Source: Pseudomonas cremoricolorata
Lineage (GTDB): Bacteria > Pseudomonadota > Gammaproteobacteria > Pseudomonadales > Pseudomonadaceae
Direction of reading: 5' to 3'
Length of the DNA: 64,000 nucleotides
Assembly: GCF_000759535.1 (NCBI RefSeq)
Contig: NZ_CP009455.1
Span: 3,782,001 to 3,846,000, forward strand
Position numbers and translations under genes: made by a program. Below the pieces are notes generated by a model. The model did not search any database, was not told where the DNA came from, and was given only the letters and a program-made list of their open reading frames with translations. Shown piece after piece: positions 10,880 through 20,930 of the stretch; the first letter of the stretch is position 1; the number at the start of each line of letters is the position of its first letter.

Positions 10880-13042
10880 TCAGACGCGGAACTGATCCAT
10901 CAACCCCTGTTGTTGGTTGGCCAGCTGGTTGAGCGACTGGCTGACCCGCGCCGATTCGTTGGCCTGGCCGGAAAGCGACTCGGTGACGTCGCGAATGGTG
11001 GCGATGTTGCTGTTGATCTCTTCGGCCACCGCGCTCTGTTCTTCTGCGGCGCTGGCGATCTGCAGGTTCATGTCGGTAATCACCGAAACGGCCTGGCCGA
11101 TGCGCTGCAACGCGGTGACTGCCGCTGACACCTGCTCGACCCCGCCTTGCGCCTGCTGGTGGCTGCCTTGCATGGCGCCGACCACTTCCTGGGTGCCGGC
11201 TTGCAGCGCTTCGATCACCTGGCGCGTTTCTTCCACCGACTCCTGGGTGCGACGGGCAAGGTTGCGCACCTCGTCGGCGACCACCGCAAAGCCACGCCCG
11301 GCTTCACCGGCACGGGCAGCCTCGATGGCAGCGTTGAGGGCCAGGAGGTTGGTCTGCTCGGCAATCGAACGAATCACCTCGAGCACCGAACCGATCTTGT
11401 CACTGTTCTGCGCAAGGCCGACCACTTGCTCCATGGCTGTACTCATGTCGGCGGCCAGGGTGTCGATGCTCTGGGTGGTGCGTTCGATCACCGACAGTCC
11501 CTCACGAGTAGCCTGGTCCGCCTCGCGGGCGGCTTGTGCAGCCTGGGCGGCGCTGCGCGCGACGTCCTGGGCGGTGGCGCTCATTTCATGGGAGGCGGTG
11601 GCGGCCTGATCGACCTGGCGGTACTGCTGCTCCATGCCGGCGCTGGTCTGACTGGCGATGGCGGCCGACTGATCGGCGGTACCACGCGCGGCCTGGACCG
11701 ACTGCTTGACCTCGGCAATGGTCGGTTGCAGCTTGTCGAGGAAGCGGTTGAACCAGCTGGCCAGTTCGCCGAGCTCGTCGCGCTTGTCGTAGGTCAGGCG
11801 GCGGGTCAGGTCGCCTTCGCCACTGGCGATGTCCTTGAGCATCGCCGCCACGCCGAGAATCGGCCGGGTCACGCCGCGGGCCAGTAGCCAAACCAGCAGC
11901 AGGCCAGCCAGGGCCGCTGCCACGCCGAGTGCCAGCTGTATGAGCATGCCTTGGTTGTTGACCGTATCCAGTTCGCTCTTGAGCGCTTCGGCCGGGGCAG
12001 TCAGCACGCTTTTTGGCAGGTCCAGCAGCACGCCCCAGGGCTTGCTGCCCGGCACCGGTTCGAAGCGGGTGAGCACCTTGAGCCGATCTTCGTGTTCGAC
12101 CACCTGCTGCGCCTGACCCTGGCTGAGGTTTCGCACCAGTTCAGCGCCTTGGGCAGGGTCGACCTGCTCGTAGCGTTGCGACAGCTTGCTGGCGTCGGCG
12201 CTGTAGCCGGCCAGCAGACCAGCCGGGCTGAGAATGCCCACGGTGGTGCGACCGTCGTAGAGTCCGGCGCTGGCCCGCTCGCTGATGGCCTGCAGGCTGT
12301 TGAGGTTGATGTCGGTGGACAGTGTGCCGATCACCTTGTCGCCTTCGATCAGCGGGAAGACGATGCTGGTCATCAGCACCTGCTGGCCGTCGATGGCATA
12401 GAAGTAGGGTTCGCTGATGCACACCTTGGCAGTGCTGCGCGGGCACACCCACCAAGTGTTGGCTGGCTCGCCGCTGGGGCCGATGCTGGTGTCGGCCATG
12501 TCTTTTTCCGGCAGCGTCATGGCGGTCAGCTGGCCGGGGCGAGGCTGCGACCAGTACAGGGCGAAGCGGCCCTCGGCGTTGCTGCCCAGGGCATCGTCAC
12601 CGGCGAACTGGCTGTCACGCTGATCGAGGGCGTTGGGTTCGAACACCAGTGAAAAGCCCAGCAGCTCGGGGTTGCCCTGCAGCGCCTTGTGCACCTGCTC
12701 GGTGAGGTCCTGGCGCAGGTCGCGAGCCTCGATCTGACGCTTGCGCGCCTGCTCGCGAGCGAACATGACCTGGCGGCTGACGCCGGCGCCGTATTGATAG
12801 GCGTCCATGAACTGGCGGCTCACATTCAGGCCCTGGGCCTGGCTTTGCGCCTCCAGGCGGGCCTGGGCGACCTTGCCGAGCATCTGCATGCTGCTCGCTT
12901 CCACCAGGCCTGCGCTGGCATTCATGCGATACAGCGACAGGCCGACCAGCAGGGTGACGATGCTGGCCAGGCACAAGCCAGCCAGCAGGGTGATCTTCCA
13001 TTGGATGGACAATTGGCGCAGTGGCATGGGGGGTAGTCTCAT
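10880..13042 (-). CDS. Methyl-accepting chemotaxis protein with dCache sensor
   Basis: This 720-residue chemoreceptor has a membrane helix at about 15-36, a periplasmic double-Cache domain to about residue 355 (including [20 protein letters not shown] and TDINLNSLQ), a second membrane helix at about 370-392, HAMP, and a full cytoplasmic signalling hairpin with [20 protein letters not shown]. There is no C-terminal CheR pentapeptide; the protein ends in DQFRV. The ligand cannot be read from the sequence, though dCache receptors of Pseudomonas often sense amino acids. A FliA-like promoter lies just upstream. No clear Shine-Dalgarno precedes ATG 13042; the ATG at 13027 is an alternative. Confidence 0.92.
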   Translation of the reverse strand: MRLPPMPLRQLSIQWKITLLAGLCLASIVTLLVGLSLYRMNASAGLVEASSMQMLGKVAQARLEAQSQAQGLNVSRQFMDAYQYGAGVSRQVMFAREQARKRQIEARDLRQDLTEQVHKALQGNPELLGFSLVFEPNALDQRDSQFAGDDALGSNAEGRFALYWSQPRPGQLTAMTLPEKDMADTSIGPSGEPANTWWVCPRSTAKVCISEPYFYAIDGQQVLMTSIVFPLIEGDKVIGTLSTDINLNSLQAISERASAGLYDGRTTVGILSPAGLLAGYSADASKLSQRYEQVDPAQGAELVRNLSQGQAQQVVEHEDRLKVLTRFEPVPGSKPWGVLLDLPKSVLTAPAEALKSELDTVNNQGMLIQLALGVAAALAGLLLVWLLARGVTRPILGVAAMLKDIASGEGDLTRRLTYDKRDELGELASWFNRFLDKLQPTIAEVKQSVQAARGTADQSAAIASQTSAGMEQQYRQVDQAATASHEMSATAQDVARSAAQAAQAAREADQATREGLSVIERTTQSIDTLAADMSTAMEQVVGLAQNSDKIGSVLEVIRSIAEQTNLLALNAAIEAARAGEAGRGFAVVADEVRNLARRTQESVEETRQVIEALQAGTQEVVGAMQGSHQQAQGGVEQVSAAVTALQRIGQAVSVITDMNLQIASAAEEQSAVAEEINSNIATIRDVTESLSGQANESARVSQSLNQLANQQQGLMDQFRV

Positions 13043-13066
13043 GAAAACGGGTTAGGGCACGCATCT

Positions 13067-13093
13067 GTATCGACGAGGCCCTGGCTTTCTTTA
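13067..13093 (-). promoter_or_regulatory. FliA (sigma-28)-like promoter for the chemoreceptor
   Basis: On the minus strand TAAAGAAA is followed after exactly 11 bases by GTCGATAC, 24 bases before the MCP start. The sigma-28 consensus is TAAAGTTT-N11-GCCGATAA, so the match is 6 of 8 in each half with ideal spacing. This fits a motility-coupled receptor gene. Confidence 0.55.
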
Positions 13094-13265
13094 TCAAGCG
13101 TTCAAGAAAACCGTATCAGCAGGTCTGGCTCGCGCGCTTTGACAAGCAGGCGGGGCTGCTTCAGAGTGTGCGCCCTCCAATAACAACCTGCCTTTTCCCG
13201 GCCCTGCACCAGCAGACCCGCGCCGGTGGCAGGTTCTTGTCTGTCGTAACGAGGTAGTTCACGAA

Positions 13266-14585
13266 ATGAATGCAGTCATTGCTGCGGTCGGGGTCATGCT
13301 GATTCTCAGCTTGTCCCGCGTGCACGTGGTCATCGCCCTGATCATCGGCGCGCTGGTAGGCGGTCTGGTCGGCGGCCTGGGGATCGAAGGCACGCTGCAG
13401 GCCTTCAACGGCGGGCTGGGCGGCGGCGCCACGGTTGCGTTGTCGTACGCCTTGCTGGGCGCCTTCGCGGTCGCCATCGCCAAGTCCGGCATGGCCCATG
13501 CCCTGGCCGACCGGGCGCTGGCGATGATCGACCGGCAGGGTCATGGCGAGGGCGGCAAGCTCAAGTGGCTGCTGATCGGCCTGATGCTGGTGGTGGCGGT
13601 GTCGTCGCAGAACATCCTGCCGATCCACATCGCCTTCATTCCCTTGCTGGTACCGCCGCTGCTGTACGTGCTGACCCGCCTGCGCATCGACCGTCGACTG
13701 GTCGCCTGCGTCATCACCTTTGGTCTGATCACGCCGTACATCTTTCTGCCGGTGGGCTTTGGCAACATCTTCCTCAACCAGATTCTGCTGGCCAACGTGG
13801 CCCGCGCCGGAGTCGACGTGAGCGGGGTCAACGTCACCCATGCCATGGCCTTGCCGGCTGCCGGCATGCTCGCCGGGCTGCTGGTGGCGGTGCTGTTGAG
13901 CTATCGCAAGAAACGCGACTACGACCTGGCGCGCATCGAACAGGTCGAGCAGGTGGCGGTGCAGTACAACCCGCTGACCTTGCTGGTGGCTGGCCTGGCG
14001 ATTCTGGCGGCGTTCGTCGTGCAGCTGTGGCTCGACTCGATGATCATCGGCGCCATGGTGGGTTTTCTGATTTTCTCGCTATCGGGCATCGTGCGCTGGA
14101 AAGATACCGATGACCTGTTCACCGAGGGCATGAAGATGATGGCCATGATCGGCTTCATCATGATTTCCGCCTCAGGCTTTGCCGAAGTGATGAAGGCCAC
14201 CGGTGAGGTCAAGGCACTGGTCGAGTCCGCTGCGCATTGGATCGACCACAGCAAGGGGGTCGGCGCGCTGCTGATGCTGCTGGTAGGGTTGCTGGTGACC
14301 ATGGGTATCGGCTCGTCGTTCTCCACGGTGCCGATTCTGGCAGCGATCTTCGTGCCGCTGTGCGTGCAGCTGGGCTTCGATCCGCTGGCCACGGTGTGTA
14401 TCGTCGGCACCGCAGGCGCCTTGGGCGATGCCGGCTCGCCGGCGTCGGACTCGACCCTGGGGCCGACCTCGGGGCTCAACGTCGACGGCCAGCACCATCA
14501 CATCTGGGATACCGTGGTGCCAACCTTCATTCACTACAACCTGCCGCTGCTGGCCTTCGGCTGGGCGGCGGCGATGCTGCTTTAG
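13266..14585 (+). CDS. Na+/H+ antiporter family (NhaC-like/YuiF) membrane protein
   Basis: This 439-residue, about 11-helix transporter belongs to the ion-transporter group annotated as Na+/H+ antiporter NhaC-like. Hydrophobic helices run throughout, with polar conserved segments [26 protein letters not shown] and [20 protein letters not shown] near the C-terminus. Some relatives transport amino acids, so cation specificity is inferred from the family. It stands alone, divergent from the chemoreceptor and convergent with fecR, ending 3 bases before the fecR stop. Confidence 0.78.
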   Translation: MNAVIAAVGVMLILSLSRVHVVIALIIGALVGGLVGGLGIEGTLQAFNGGLGGGATVALSYALLGAFAVAIAKSGMAHALADRALAMIDRQGHGEGGKLKWLLIGLMLVVAVSSQNILPIHIAFIPLLVPPLLYVLTRLRIDRRLVACVITFGLITPYIFLPVGFGNIFLNQILLANVARAGVDVSGVNVTHAMALPAAGMLAGLLVAVLLSYRKKRDYDLARIEQVEQVAVQYNPLTLLVAGLAILAAFVVQLWLDSMIIGAMVGFLIFSLSGIVRWKDTDDLFTEGMKMMAMIGFIMISASGFAEVMKATGEVKALVESAAHWIDHSKGVGALLMLLVGLLVTMGIGSSFSTVPILAAIFVPLCVQLGFDPLATVCIVGTAGALGDAGSPASDSTLGPTSGLNVDGQHHHIWDTVVPTFIHYNLPLLAFGWAAAMLL

Positions 14586-14588
14586 GGC

Positions 14589-15593
14589 TCAGCCGCGCGG
14601 CGGAGGCGGGGAGATACGATTGAGCACCGTGCCGCCGTCCTTGCTGCGGGTCAGGTACACCGGCAGCACCTTGGGCAGCGCCGCGACCATGCGCCCGACG
14701 TCGCGGGTGTTGTAGACCCCGCTGATGCGGATCTTACCGGTGTTGTCATCGGCAACCCGCAGCGGCTTGTCGAGGTAGCGGTTGATGATCGGCAGGGCCT
14801 GTTGCAGGCTGATGTTGTCGAGCACCAGCTTGCCGCTGCGCCAGGCCAGGCTGTTGTCCTGATCGGGGCTTTGCGCCAGCTGGGGCTCGAAGTCGCCCAG
14901 GCGGTAGCTGGCCTGCATGCCAGGCCCCAGGCGGTAGCCGCCGTCGCCATCGCTGCTGACCAGTACCGAGCCCTGCACCAGGGTGACCTTGACCTGATCC
15001 TGATATTTCCACACGTTGAACTGCGTTCCGGTGACACGGGTCTGGCCGCGTCCGGCGTGGACGATGAACGGATGCTCGTTGTCGTGGGCGACCTTGAAGA
15101 ACGCCTCGCCCTCGACCAGGGTGACCTTGCGCTGGTCCTTGAAATTGAAATAGCGCACTTCGCTGTTGAGGTTCAGCTCGACGCTGCTGCCGTCGCTCAA
15201 CTGTACGGTCTGTAGCGCATCGGTGGTCTTGAAGTGCTCGTAGTGGTTGGGCAACCAGCCCTGTTCCCAACCGATCCAGCCGGCCAGGGGCAGGGCCAGC
15301 AGGGCACAGGCGAAGGTCGGCGCCAGGCGCCGCAGGCGATAGCGCAGCGGTGGCGGACGATAGGGCGGGTTGTAGGCCAGATGCACCTTGGGACGCGGCA
15401 ACTGATCTGCGGCCTGCCAGATGTTGGCGATGGCCTTGTATTCCTCGGCATGCCGCGGGTCGGCCAGCAGCCACGCTTCAAAGGCTTGCCGCTCGGCGCG
15501 GGTGCAGTCATCGGCATGCATGCGCATGCACCAGTGCGCAGCGGCATCGGTGATCGCGTCGTGGTCGCTTGCGGGCAGGCGTTCTTGGTTCAT
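14589..15593 (-). CDS. FecR-family transmembrane anti-sigma regulator, orphan
   Basis: FecR proteins transmit a signal from a TonB-dependent receptor to an ECF sigma factor. This 334-residue protein has the N-terminal DUF4880 domain with AEEYKAIANIWQAADQL, a single membrane helix near residues 90-110, the periplasmic FecR domain (LSDGSSVELNLNSEVRY, VEGEAFFKVAHD, VTGTQFNVW), and a C-terminal STN-like domain. The start is taken at ATG 15593. No fecI-type sigma factor or TonB receptor is found on either side, which is unusual because they normally form one locus. Confidence 0.88.
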   Translation of the reverse strand: MNQERLPASDHDAITDAAAHWCMRMHADDCTRAERQAFEAWLLADPRHAEEYKAIANIWQAADQLPRPKVHLAYNPPYRPPPLRYRLRRLAPTFACALLALPLAGWIGWEQGWLPNHYEHFKTTDALQTVQLSDGSSVELNLNSEVRYFNFKDQRKVTLVEGEAFFKVAHDNEHPFIVHAGRGQTRVTGTQFNVWKYQDQVKVTLVQGSVLVSSDGDGGYRLGPGMQASYRLGDFEPQLAQSPDQDNSLAWRSGKLVLDNISLQQALPIINRYLDKPLRVADDNTGKIRISGVYNTRDVGRMVAALPKVLPVYLTRSKDGGTVLNRISPPPPRG

Positions 15594-15791
15594 CGAGGCT
15601 CCGGGTTTTGCGCATTCTACCCTTGCGTGTACCCTGCGGAGAACCAAGATGAGGGTGAACTCCTATCACTTGCGTTTTTTTTATCGTGAGCAGGGCAGGC
15701 GTGTGGGGGTGGGTGGTCGATGCCGTTTTCACGGCGCCATGAACCCGTCGCACAACGCGCTTTGCTCCATCGACCGGAGTCGCCGATTGCC

Positions 15792-16328
15792 ATGCAGCCG
15801 CTGCACACCTGCCGCCTGACCCTCAGAGCCTTCAGCGCCCAAGATGGCGCAGCGCTGCTGGATTACCTGCACCAACCCACCGCCAGTTGTTTTTTCTCGC
15901 TGGCCGTAGCCGACCTCGACGCTGCTGCCAACGAAGCGCGTAAGCGAGCAGAGGGTGAGTCTTACCGGGCGGTGTGTCTGCGGGAAACCGGTGCGCTGAT
16001 CGGCGACCTGTTCGCAGAAGCCGAGGGCGACACCTTCTCCATAGGCTGGCACCTCAACCCCCGTTACGCGGGCCAGGGCTATGCTTTCGAAGCCGCTGCT
16101 GCGCTGGTGCGGGAGCTGTTCGAACAGCGTCAGGCGCGGCGTCTGTACGCCTACGTCGAGGACACCAACCTGGCCTCGCAGCGCCTGTGCGAAAAACTCG
16201 GCATGCGCCGTGAGGGGGTATTCATGGAGTACGTCACCTTCAGCAATGACGAACACGGCCAGCCGATCTACGAAAACACCCAGCAATACGCGCTGCTGCG
16301 CCATGAATGGCTGGCGCAGCAGCGGTGA
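15792..16328 (+). CDS. GNAT-family N-acetyltransferase (RimJ/RimL type)
   Basis: This 178-residue acetyl-CoA-dependent transferase opens MQPLHTCRLTLRAFSAQDG, the typical RimL-like beginning. The acetyl-CoA binding region GWHLNPRYAGQGYAFEAA and the following EDTNLASQRLCEKLGM, with its arginine preceding the final strand, are present. The start at ATG 15792 removes a non-conserved leader. The protein substrate or small-molecule target is unknown. It converges on the efflux operon with a 7-base gap. Confidence 0.85.
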   Translation: MQPLHTCRLTLRAFSAQDGAALLDYLHQPTASCFFSLAVADLDAAANEARKRAEGESYRAVCLRETGALIGDLFAEAEGDTFSIGWHLNPRYAGQGYAFEAAAALVRELFEQRQARRLYAYVEDTNLASQRLCEKLGMRREGVFMEYVTFSNDEHGQPIYENTQQYALLRHEWLAQQR

Positions 16329-16335
16329 CACGCCT

Positions 16336-17742
16336 TCAGCGCCTGGCCAGTACCTGCGGTTGCCAACCACCGCCCAGCGCCTTGTAGACGGCGACGATCC
16401 CTTGGTAAAGCTCCACTTCGGCCAGTGCCTGGGCATCTTCGGCGGCCAGGCGCTCACGCTCGGCGTCGAGCAGCACCAGGTAGTCGACACTGCCTTCGCG
16501 GTAACGCACCGAGGCCAGTTGCGCGGCTTTGCGGCTAGCTTCGCTCTGGCGCATCAGCGCCAGCAGGCGCTGTTGACGCTTGCCGTAGTCGCTGAAGGCG
16601 TTGGACGACTCTTCCAGGGCCAGCAGCACCTGCTGTTCATAGCGCGCCAACGCGCCTTCGGCGTCGGCCTTGGCGCCGCGCAGGCGGGCGCGCACGCTAC
16701 CCAGATCGAACGCCGCCCACTGGATGCTCGGCCCCAGCGCCCAGGCACTGGCGGCCGAGCTGCCCAGTTGCGAGCCGCGCGCTGCGGTGAAGCCCAGGAA
16801 TCCACTGAGGCTCACACGCGGAAACAGATCCGCCGTCGCCACGCCGATGTTCGCGGTGGCTGCCGCCAACTGCCGCTCGGCACTGCGGATATCCGCGCGC
16901 CGGCGCAGCAACTCGCCGGGGTCTCCCACCGGCAGCGCCTTGGCGATGGCCGGCAATGCCCGTGGCGAGAGCTCGACGCTCAGCGCATCGGCGCGCTCGC
17001 CGAGCAGGGTGGCGATGCGATTGCGCGCCCGCACCTGCTCAGCCTGCAGCTGCGGCAGGGTGGCTTCGACGCCAGCCAGGCGGGCGTCGGCACGCACCAC
17101 ATCCAGTTCATTGCCCACTCCCGCCTCATTGAGGGTTTCGGTGATCTGCCGCGACTGCTGTTGAGTCTTGAGGTTGTCTGTGGCGATACGTTCGCGCAAC
17201 TGGGCGCCGCGCAGTTGGCCATAGGCATCCACCAGTTCGGCGATCAGGCTGACCTGCAACTGTTGCAGGTCGGCCGCAGCGGCATCTTCCTGGGCGCGGC
17301 TGGCCTCGATCTGCCGTTGAATGCGGCCGAACAGGTCGATTTCCCAGGCCATGTCCAGGCCCAGGTCATAGCGTTCCTGATTGACCCGCCGTTCGGTCTG
17401 GCCCGGCACCTGGCCCTTGCCGATTTCGCTGCTGGCGCGGCTGGTGACCACAGGCAGCTGATCGAGGCTGGCTTCTTCGCGCAGCGAACGCGCTGCCTTG
17501 AGCCGGGCGAAGGCCACCCGCAGGTCACGGTTGCCCTGCAGCGAGGCACTGACCAGCTGGTTCAGCACCGGGTCGTCAAACTGCTGCCACCACTGCGCCT
17601 CGAAGCGGCTGCGGTCGAAGCGCTGCGCCTGGGTGTCCAGTTGCGCAGGGGCCGGTTGCGGTGCGCGGTAGTCCGGGCCCACCGCACAGGCAGACACGGC
17701 CAGGGCCAGCAGGGCAGGGGCGAAGGCTTTCAACAGGTTCAT
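16336..17742 (-). CDS. Outer-membrane efflux lipoprotein (OprN/NodT family)
   Basis: This is the outer-membrane channel of a tripartite RND pump, 468 residues. The signal peptide ends in a lipobox VSAC (Cys19) followed by AVGPDYRAP, typical of the NodT/OprM family. Two outer-membrane efflux protein repeats occupy the rest. Its ATG overlaps the TGA of the mexF homologue (17739-17742), showing translational coupling as third gene of the operon. It corresponds to OprN of MexEF-OprN by position and partner type. Confidence 0.88.
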   Translation of the reverse strand: MNLLKAFAPALLALAVSACAVGPDYRAPQPAPAQLDTQAQRFDRSRFEAQWWQQFDDPVLNQLVSASLQGNRDLRVAFARLKAARSLREEASLDQLPVVTSRASSEIGKGQVPGQTERRVNQERYDLGLDMAWEIDLFGRIQRQIEASRAQEDAAAADLQQLQVSLIAELVDAYGQLRGAQLRERIATDNLKTQQQSRQITETLNEAGVGNELDVVRADARLAGVEATLPQLQAEQVRARNRIATLLGERADALSVELSPRALPAIAKALPVGDPGELLRRRADIRSAERQLAAATANIGVATADLFPRVSLSGFLGFTAARGSQLGSSAASAWALGPSIQWAAFDLGSVRARLRGAKADAEGALARYEQQVLLALEESSNAFSDYGKRQQRLLALMRQSEASRKAAQLASVRYREGSVDYLVLLDAERERLAAEDAQALAEVELYQGIVAVYKALGGGWQPQVLARR

Positions 17743-20700
17743 GGATGGCTCTCCAGCGCCGGCGCGTGGCTGGCCTTGCGCGCCTCGCGGCGCTCGACGT
17801 AACGGCGAATGAGGAAGAAGAACACCGGGGTCAGGAACAGGCCGAAGAAGGTCACCCCGATCATCCCGGAGAACACCGCCACACCCATGGCATGGCGCAT
17901 TTCGGCACCGGCGCCGGACGACAGCACCAGCGGCACCACGCCCATGATGAAGGCGATGGAGGTCATCAGGATCGGCCGCAGGCGCAGGCGGCAGGCTTCC
18001 AGCACCGCAGCCAGCGGGTCGAGGCCCTCGGCCTGCTTGTCCTTGGCGAACTCGACGATGAGGATGGCGTTCTTGCACGCCAGACCCACCAGCACGATCA
18101 GGCCGATCTGGGTGAAGATGTTGTTGTCGCTACCGGCCAGGATCACCCCGGTGATGGCCGACAGCAGGGTCATCGGCACGATCAGGATCACCGCCAGCGG
18201 CAGGCTCCAGCTCTCGTATTGCGCGGCCAGCACCAGGAACGCCAGCAGCACGCACAGCGGGAACACTAGCAGCGCGGTGTTGCCGGACAGAATCTGCTGG
18301 TAGGTCAGGTCGGTCCACTCGAACACCATGCCGTTGGGCAGTTCCTGCTTGAGCAGGCGTTCCATGGCCGCCTCGGCCTGGCCTGAGCTATAGCCGGGCG
18401 CCGCCGCGCCGTTGATTTCCGCGGTGATGAAACCGTTGTAGTGCATGACGCGGTCCGGCCCTGCGCTGTCGCTGACCTTGAGGAAGCTGGCCAGCGGCAC
18501 CATTTCGCCACGGTCGTTGCGCACCTTGAGCTGGCCGATCTGCTCGGCGTCGAGGCGGAACTGCTGCTCGGCCTGGACGTTGACCTGATAGGTGCGGCCA
18601 AAGCGGTTGAAGTCGTTGGCGTACAGCGAGCCCAGGTAGATCTGCAAGGTGTCGAAGATATCGCTGATCGCAACGCCATGGGTCTTGGCCTTTTCCCGGT
18701 CGATGGCAGCATCGACCTGCGGCACGTTGACCTGGTAGCTGGTGAACAGCCCGGCCAGCTCCGGCACCTCGTGGCTCTTGGCGATGACGTTCTGGGTTTC
18801 GGCGTACAGCGCGTCATAGCCGAGGTTGCCGCGGTCTTCGATCTGCACGCGGAAGCCGCCGATGGTGCCCAGGCCCTGCACCGGCGGCGGTGGGAAGATG
18901 GCGATGTAGGCGTCTTCGATATCGGCGAATTGCGCGTTCAGCGCGGCGGCGATGGCCCCGGCCGACTGGCTTGGGTCGGTGCGTTCGTCGAACGGTTTCA
19001 GCGGGGTGAACACCACGCCGCTGTTAGGGCTGTTGGTGAAGCCGTTGATCGACAGCCCCGGGAAGGCCACCGAGTCGGACACGCCCGGTTGCTTGAGGGC
19101 GATTTCGCTCATGCGCTTGATGACCGCTTCGGTGCGGTCGAGGCTGGCGGCGTCGGGCAGTTGCGCGAACGCCACCAGGTACTGTTTGTCCTGCGCCGGA
19201 ACGAAGCCAGTGGGGGTCGAGGCGAAGCCCAGGTAGGTCAGGCCCATCAGCCCGGCGTAAACGAACAGGGCAATGCCGCTGGAGCGGATGACCCGGGTCA
19301 CGCCACCCACATAACGCAGCGAGGCACGTTCGAAGAACCGATTGAACGGGGCGAACAGCCAGCTGCCCAGCAGCCGGTCGAGCAGGCGCGAGAAACGGTC
19401 CTTGGGTGCGTGATGGTCTTTGAGCAGTACGGCAGCCAGCGCGGGCGACAGGGTCAGCGAGTTGAACGCCGAGATGACCGTGGAAATGGCGATGGTCAGG
19501 GCGAACTGCTTATAAAACTGTCCGGTCAGCCCGGAAATGAACGCCGCCGGTACGAACACCGCACACAGCACCAGGGCGGTGGCGATGATCGGCCCGGTCA
19601 CCTCGCCCATGGCCTTTTGCGTGGCTTCCAGCGGTTTGAGGCCCAGGCCAATGTTGCGCTCGACGTTTTCCACCACGACGATGGCGTCGTCCACCACGAT
19701 GCCGATGGCCAGCACCAGGCCGAACAATGACAGCGCGTTGAGCGAGAAGCCGAACAGGTGCATCACCGCGAAAGTCCCGATCAGCGAAACCGGCACCGCC
19801 AGCAGCGGAATGATCGAGGCGCGCCAGGTTTGCAGGAACAGCACCACCACCAGCACCACCAGAATCAGCGCTTCGAACAGCGTGTGCACCACCGCTTCGA
19901 TGGAGCCGCGCACGAACACGGTGGGGTCATAGACGATGCTGTAGTCCATGCCCTCGGGGAAGTCCTTCTTCAGTTCGGCCATTTTCGCCCGCACCTCATC
20001 GGAGATGTCGATGGCGTTGGAGCCCGGACGCTGGAAGATTGGAATGGCCACGGCCGGCTGGTTGTTGAGCAACGAACGCAGGGCGTACTGGCTGGAGCCC
20101 AGCTCGACCCGTGCGACGTCCTTGAGGCGGGTGATCTCGCCGTTGTCGCCGGCGCGCACCACGATGTTCTCGAACTCCTCCTCGCTCACCAGGCGGCCTT
20201 GGGTGTTGACCGAAAGCTGGAAGCTGGTGGCGTTGGGGGCTGGCGGCGCGCCGAGCTGCCCGGCGGCGACCTGGCGGTTCTGCTCGCGAATGGCATTGAC
20301 CACGTCGCTGGCAGTCAGGTTGCGCGAGGCAGTCTTGTTCGGGTCGAGCCAGACCCGCAGCGAATAGTCGCCCATGCCGAACAGCTGCACATCGCCGATG
20401 CCATTGAGCCGCGCCAGCTCATCCTTGACATTGAGGATGGCGTAGTTGGACAGGTACAGCATGTCGTAGCGCTGATCCGGCGAGGTCAGGTGCACGACCA
20501 TGGTCAGGTCGGGCGAAGCCTTGTCGACGGTGATGCCGATACGCGTGACTTCCTCGGGCAGCTTGGGCTGGGTGCGGGTCACGCGGTTCTGCACCTGCAC
20601 CTGAGCGTTGTCCAGGTCGGTGCCCAGGGCGAAGGTGATGGTCAGGGTCAGCTTGCCGTCGGCCGTGGCCTGGGACGACATGTAGAGCATGTTCTCGACC

Positions 20701-20918
20701 CCGGTGATGGCCTGCTCGAGCGGCGAGGCGACGGTTTCGCCGATGACCTTGGGGTTGGCACCAGGGAAGTTGGCACGCACCACGACGGTCGGCGGGACCA
20801 CTTCCGGGTATTCGCTGATCGGCAACTGGAACAGCGCGATGGAGCCTGCGATCAGCAGCACCAGCGAGAGCACTGCGGCGAAGATCGGCCGAGTGATGAA
20901 GAAGCGTGAGAAATTCAT
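17739..20918 (-). CDS. mexF: RND efflux transporter, MexF orthologue
   Basis: This is the inner-membrane proton/drug antiporter of a MexEF-OprN-type pump, 1059 residues. The sequence closely follows P. aeruginosa MexF as I recall it: FLQTWRASIIPLLAVPVSL and GIVVDDAIVVVENVERNIG carry the conserved TM4 Asp-Asp proton-relay pair. Twelve membrane helices and two large periplasmic loops are present. It is the second gene of the operon, 12 bases after the mexE stop. Known substrates of the family are quinolones, chloramphenicol, trimethoprim and quorum-signal precursors; the substrate range here is inferred. Confidence 0.93.
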   Translation of the reverse strand: MNFSRFFITRPIFAAVLSLVLLIAGSIALFQLPISEYPEVVPPTVVVRANFPGANPKVIGETVASPLEQAITGVENMLYMSSQATADGKLTLTITFALGTDLDNAQVQVQNRVTRTQPKLPEEVTRIGITVDKASPDLTMVVHLTSPDQRYDMLYLSNYAILNVKDELARLNGIGDVQLFGMGDYSLRVWLDPNKTASRNLTASDVVNAIREQNRQVAAGQLGAPPAPNATSFQLSVNTQGRLVSEEEFENIVVRAGDNGEITRLKDVARVELGSSQYALRSLLNNQPAVAIPIFQRPGSNAIDISDEVRAKMAELKKDFPEGMDYSIVYDPTVFVRGSIEAVVHTLFEALILVVLVVVLFLQTWRASIIPLLAVPVSLIGTFAVMHLFGFSLNALSLFGLVLAIGIVVDDAIVVVENVERNIGLGLKPLEATQKAMGEVTGPIIATALVLCAVFVPAAFISGLTGQFYKQFALTIAISTVISAFNSLTLSPALAAVLLKDHHAPKDRFSRLLDRLLGSWLFAPFNRFFERASLRYVGGVTRVIRSSGIALFVYAGLMGLTYLGFASTPTGFVPAQDKQYLVAFAQLPDAASLDRTEAVIKRMSEIALKQPGVSDSVAFPGLSINGFTNSPNSGVVFTPLKPFDERTDPSQSAGAIAAALNAQFADIEDAYIAIFPPPPVQGLGTIGGFRVQIEDRGNLGYDALYAETQNVIAKSHEVPELAGLFTSYQVNVPQVDAAIDREKAKTHGVAISDIFDTLQIYLGSLYANDFNRFGRTYQVNVQAEQQFRLDAEQIGQLKVRNDRGEMVPLASFLKVSDSAGPDRVMHYNGFITAEINGAAAPGYSSGQAEAAMERLLKQELPNGMVFEWTDLTYQQILSGNTALLVFPLCVLLAFLVLAAQYESWSLPLAVILIVPMTLLSAITGVILAGSDNNIFTQIGLIVLVGLACKNAILIVEFAKDKQAEGLDPLAAVLEACRLRLRPILMTSIAFIMGVVPLVLSSGAGAEMRHAMGVAVFSGMIGVTFFGLFLTPVFFFLIRRYVERREARKASHAPALESHP

Positions 20919-20930
20919 CGGAGTGAGTCC

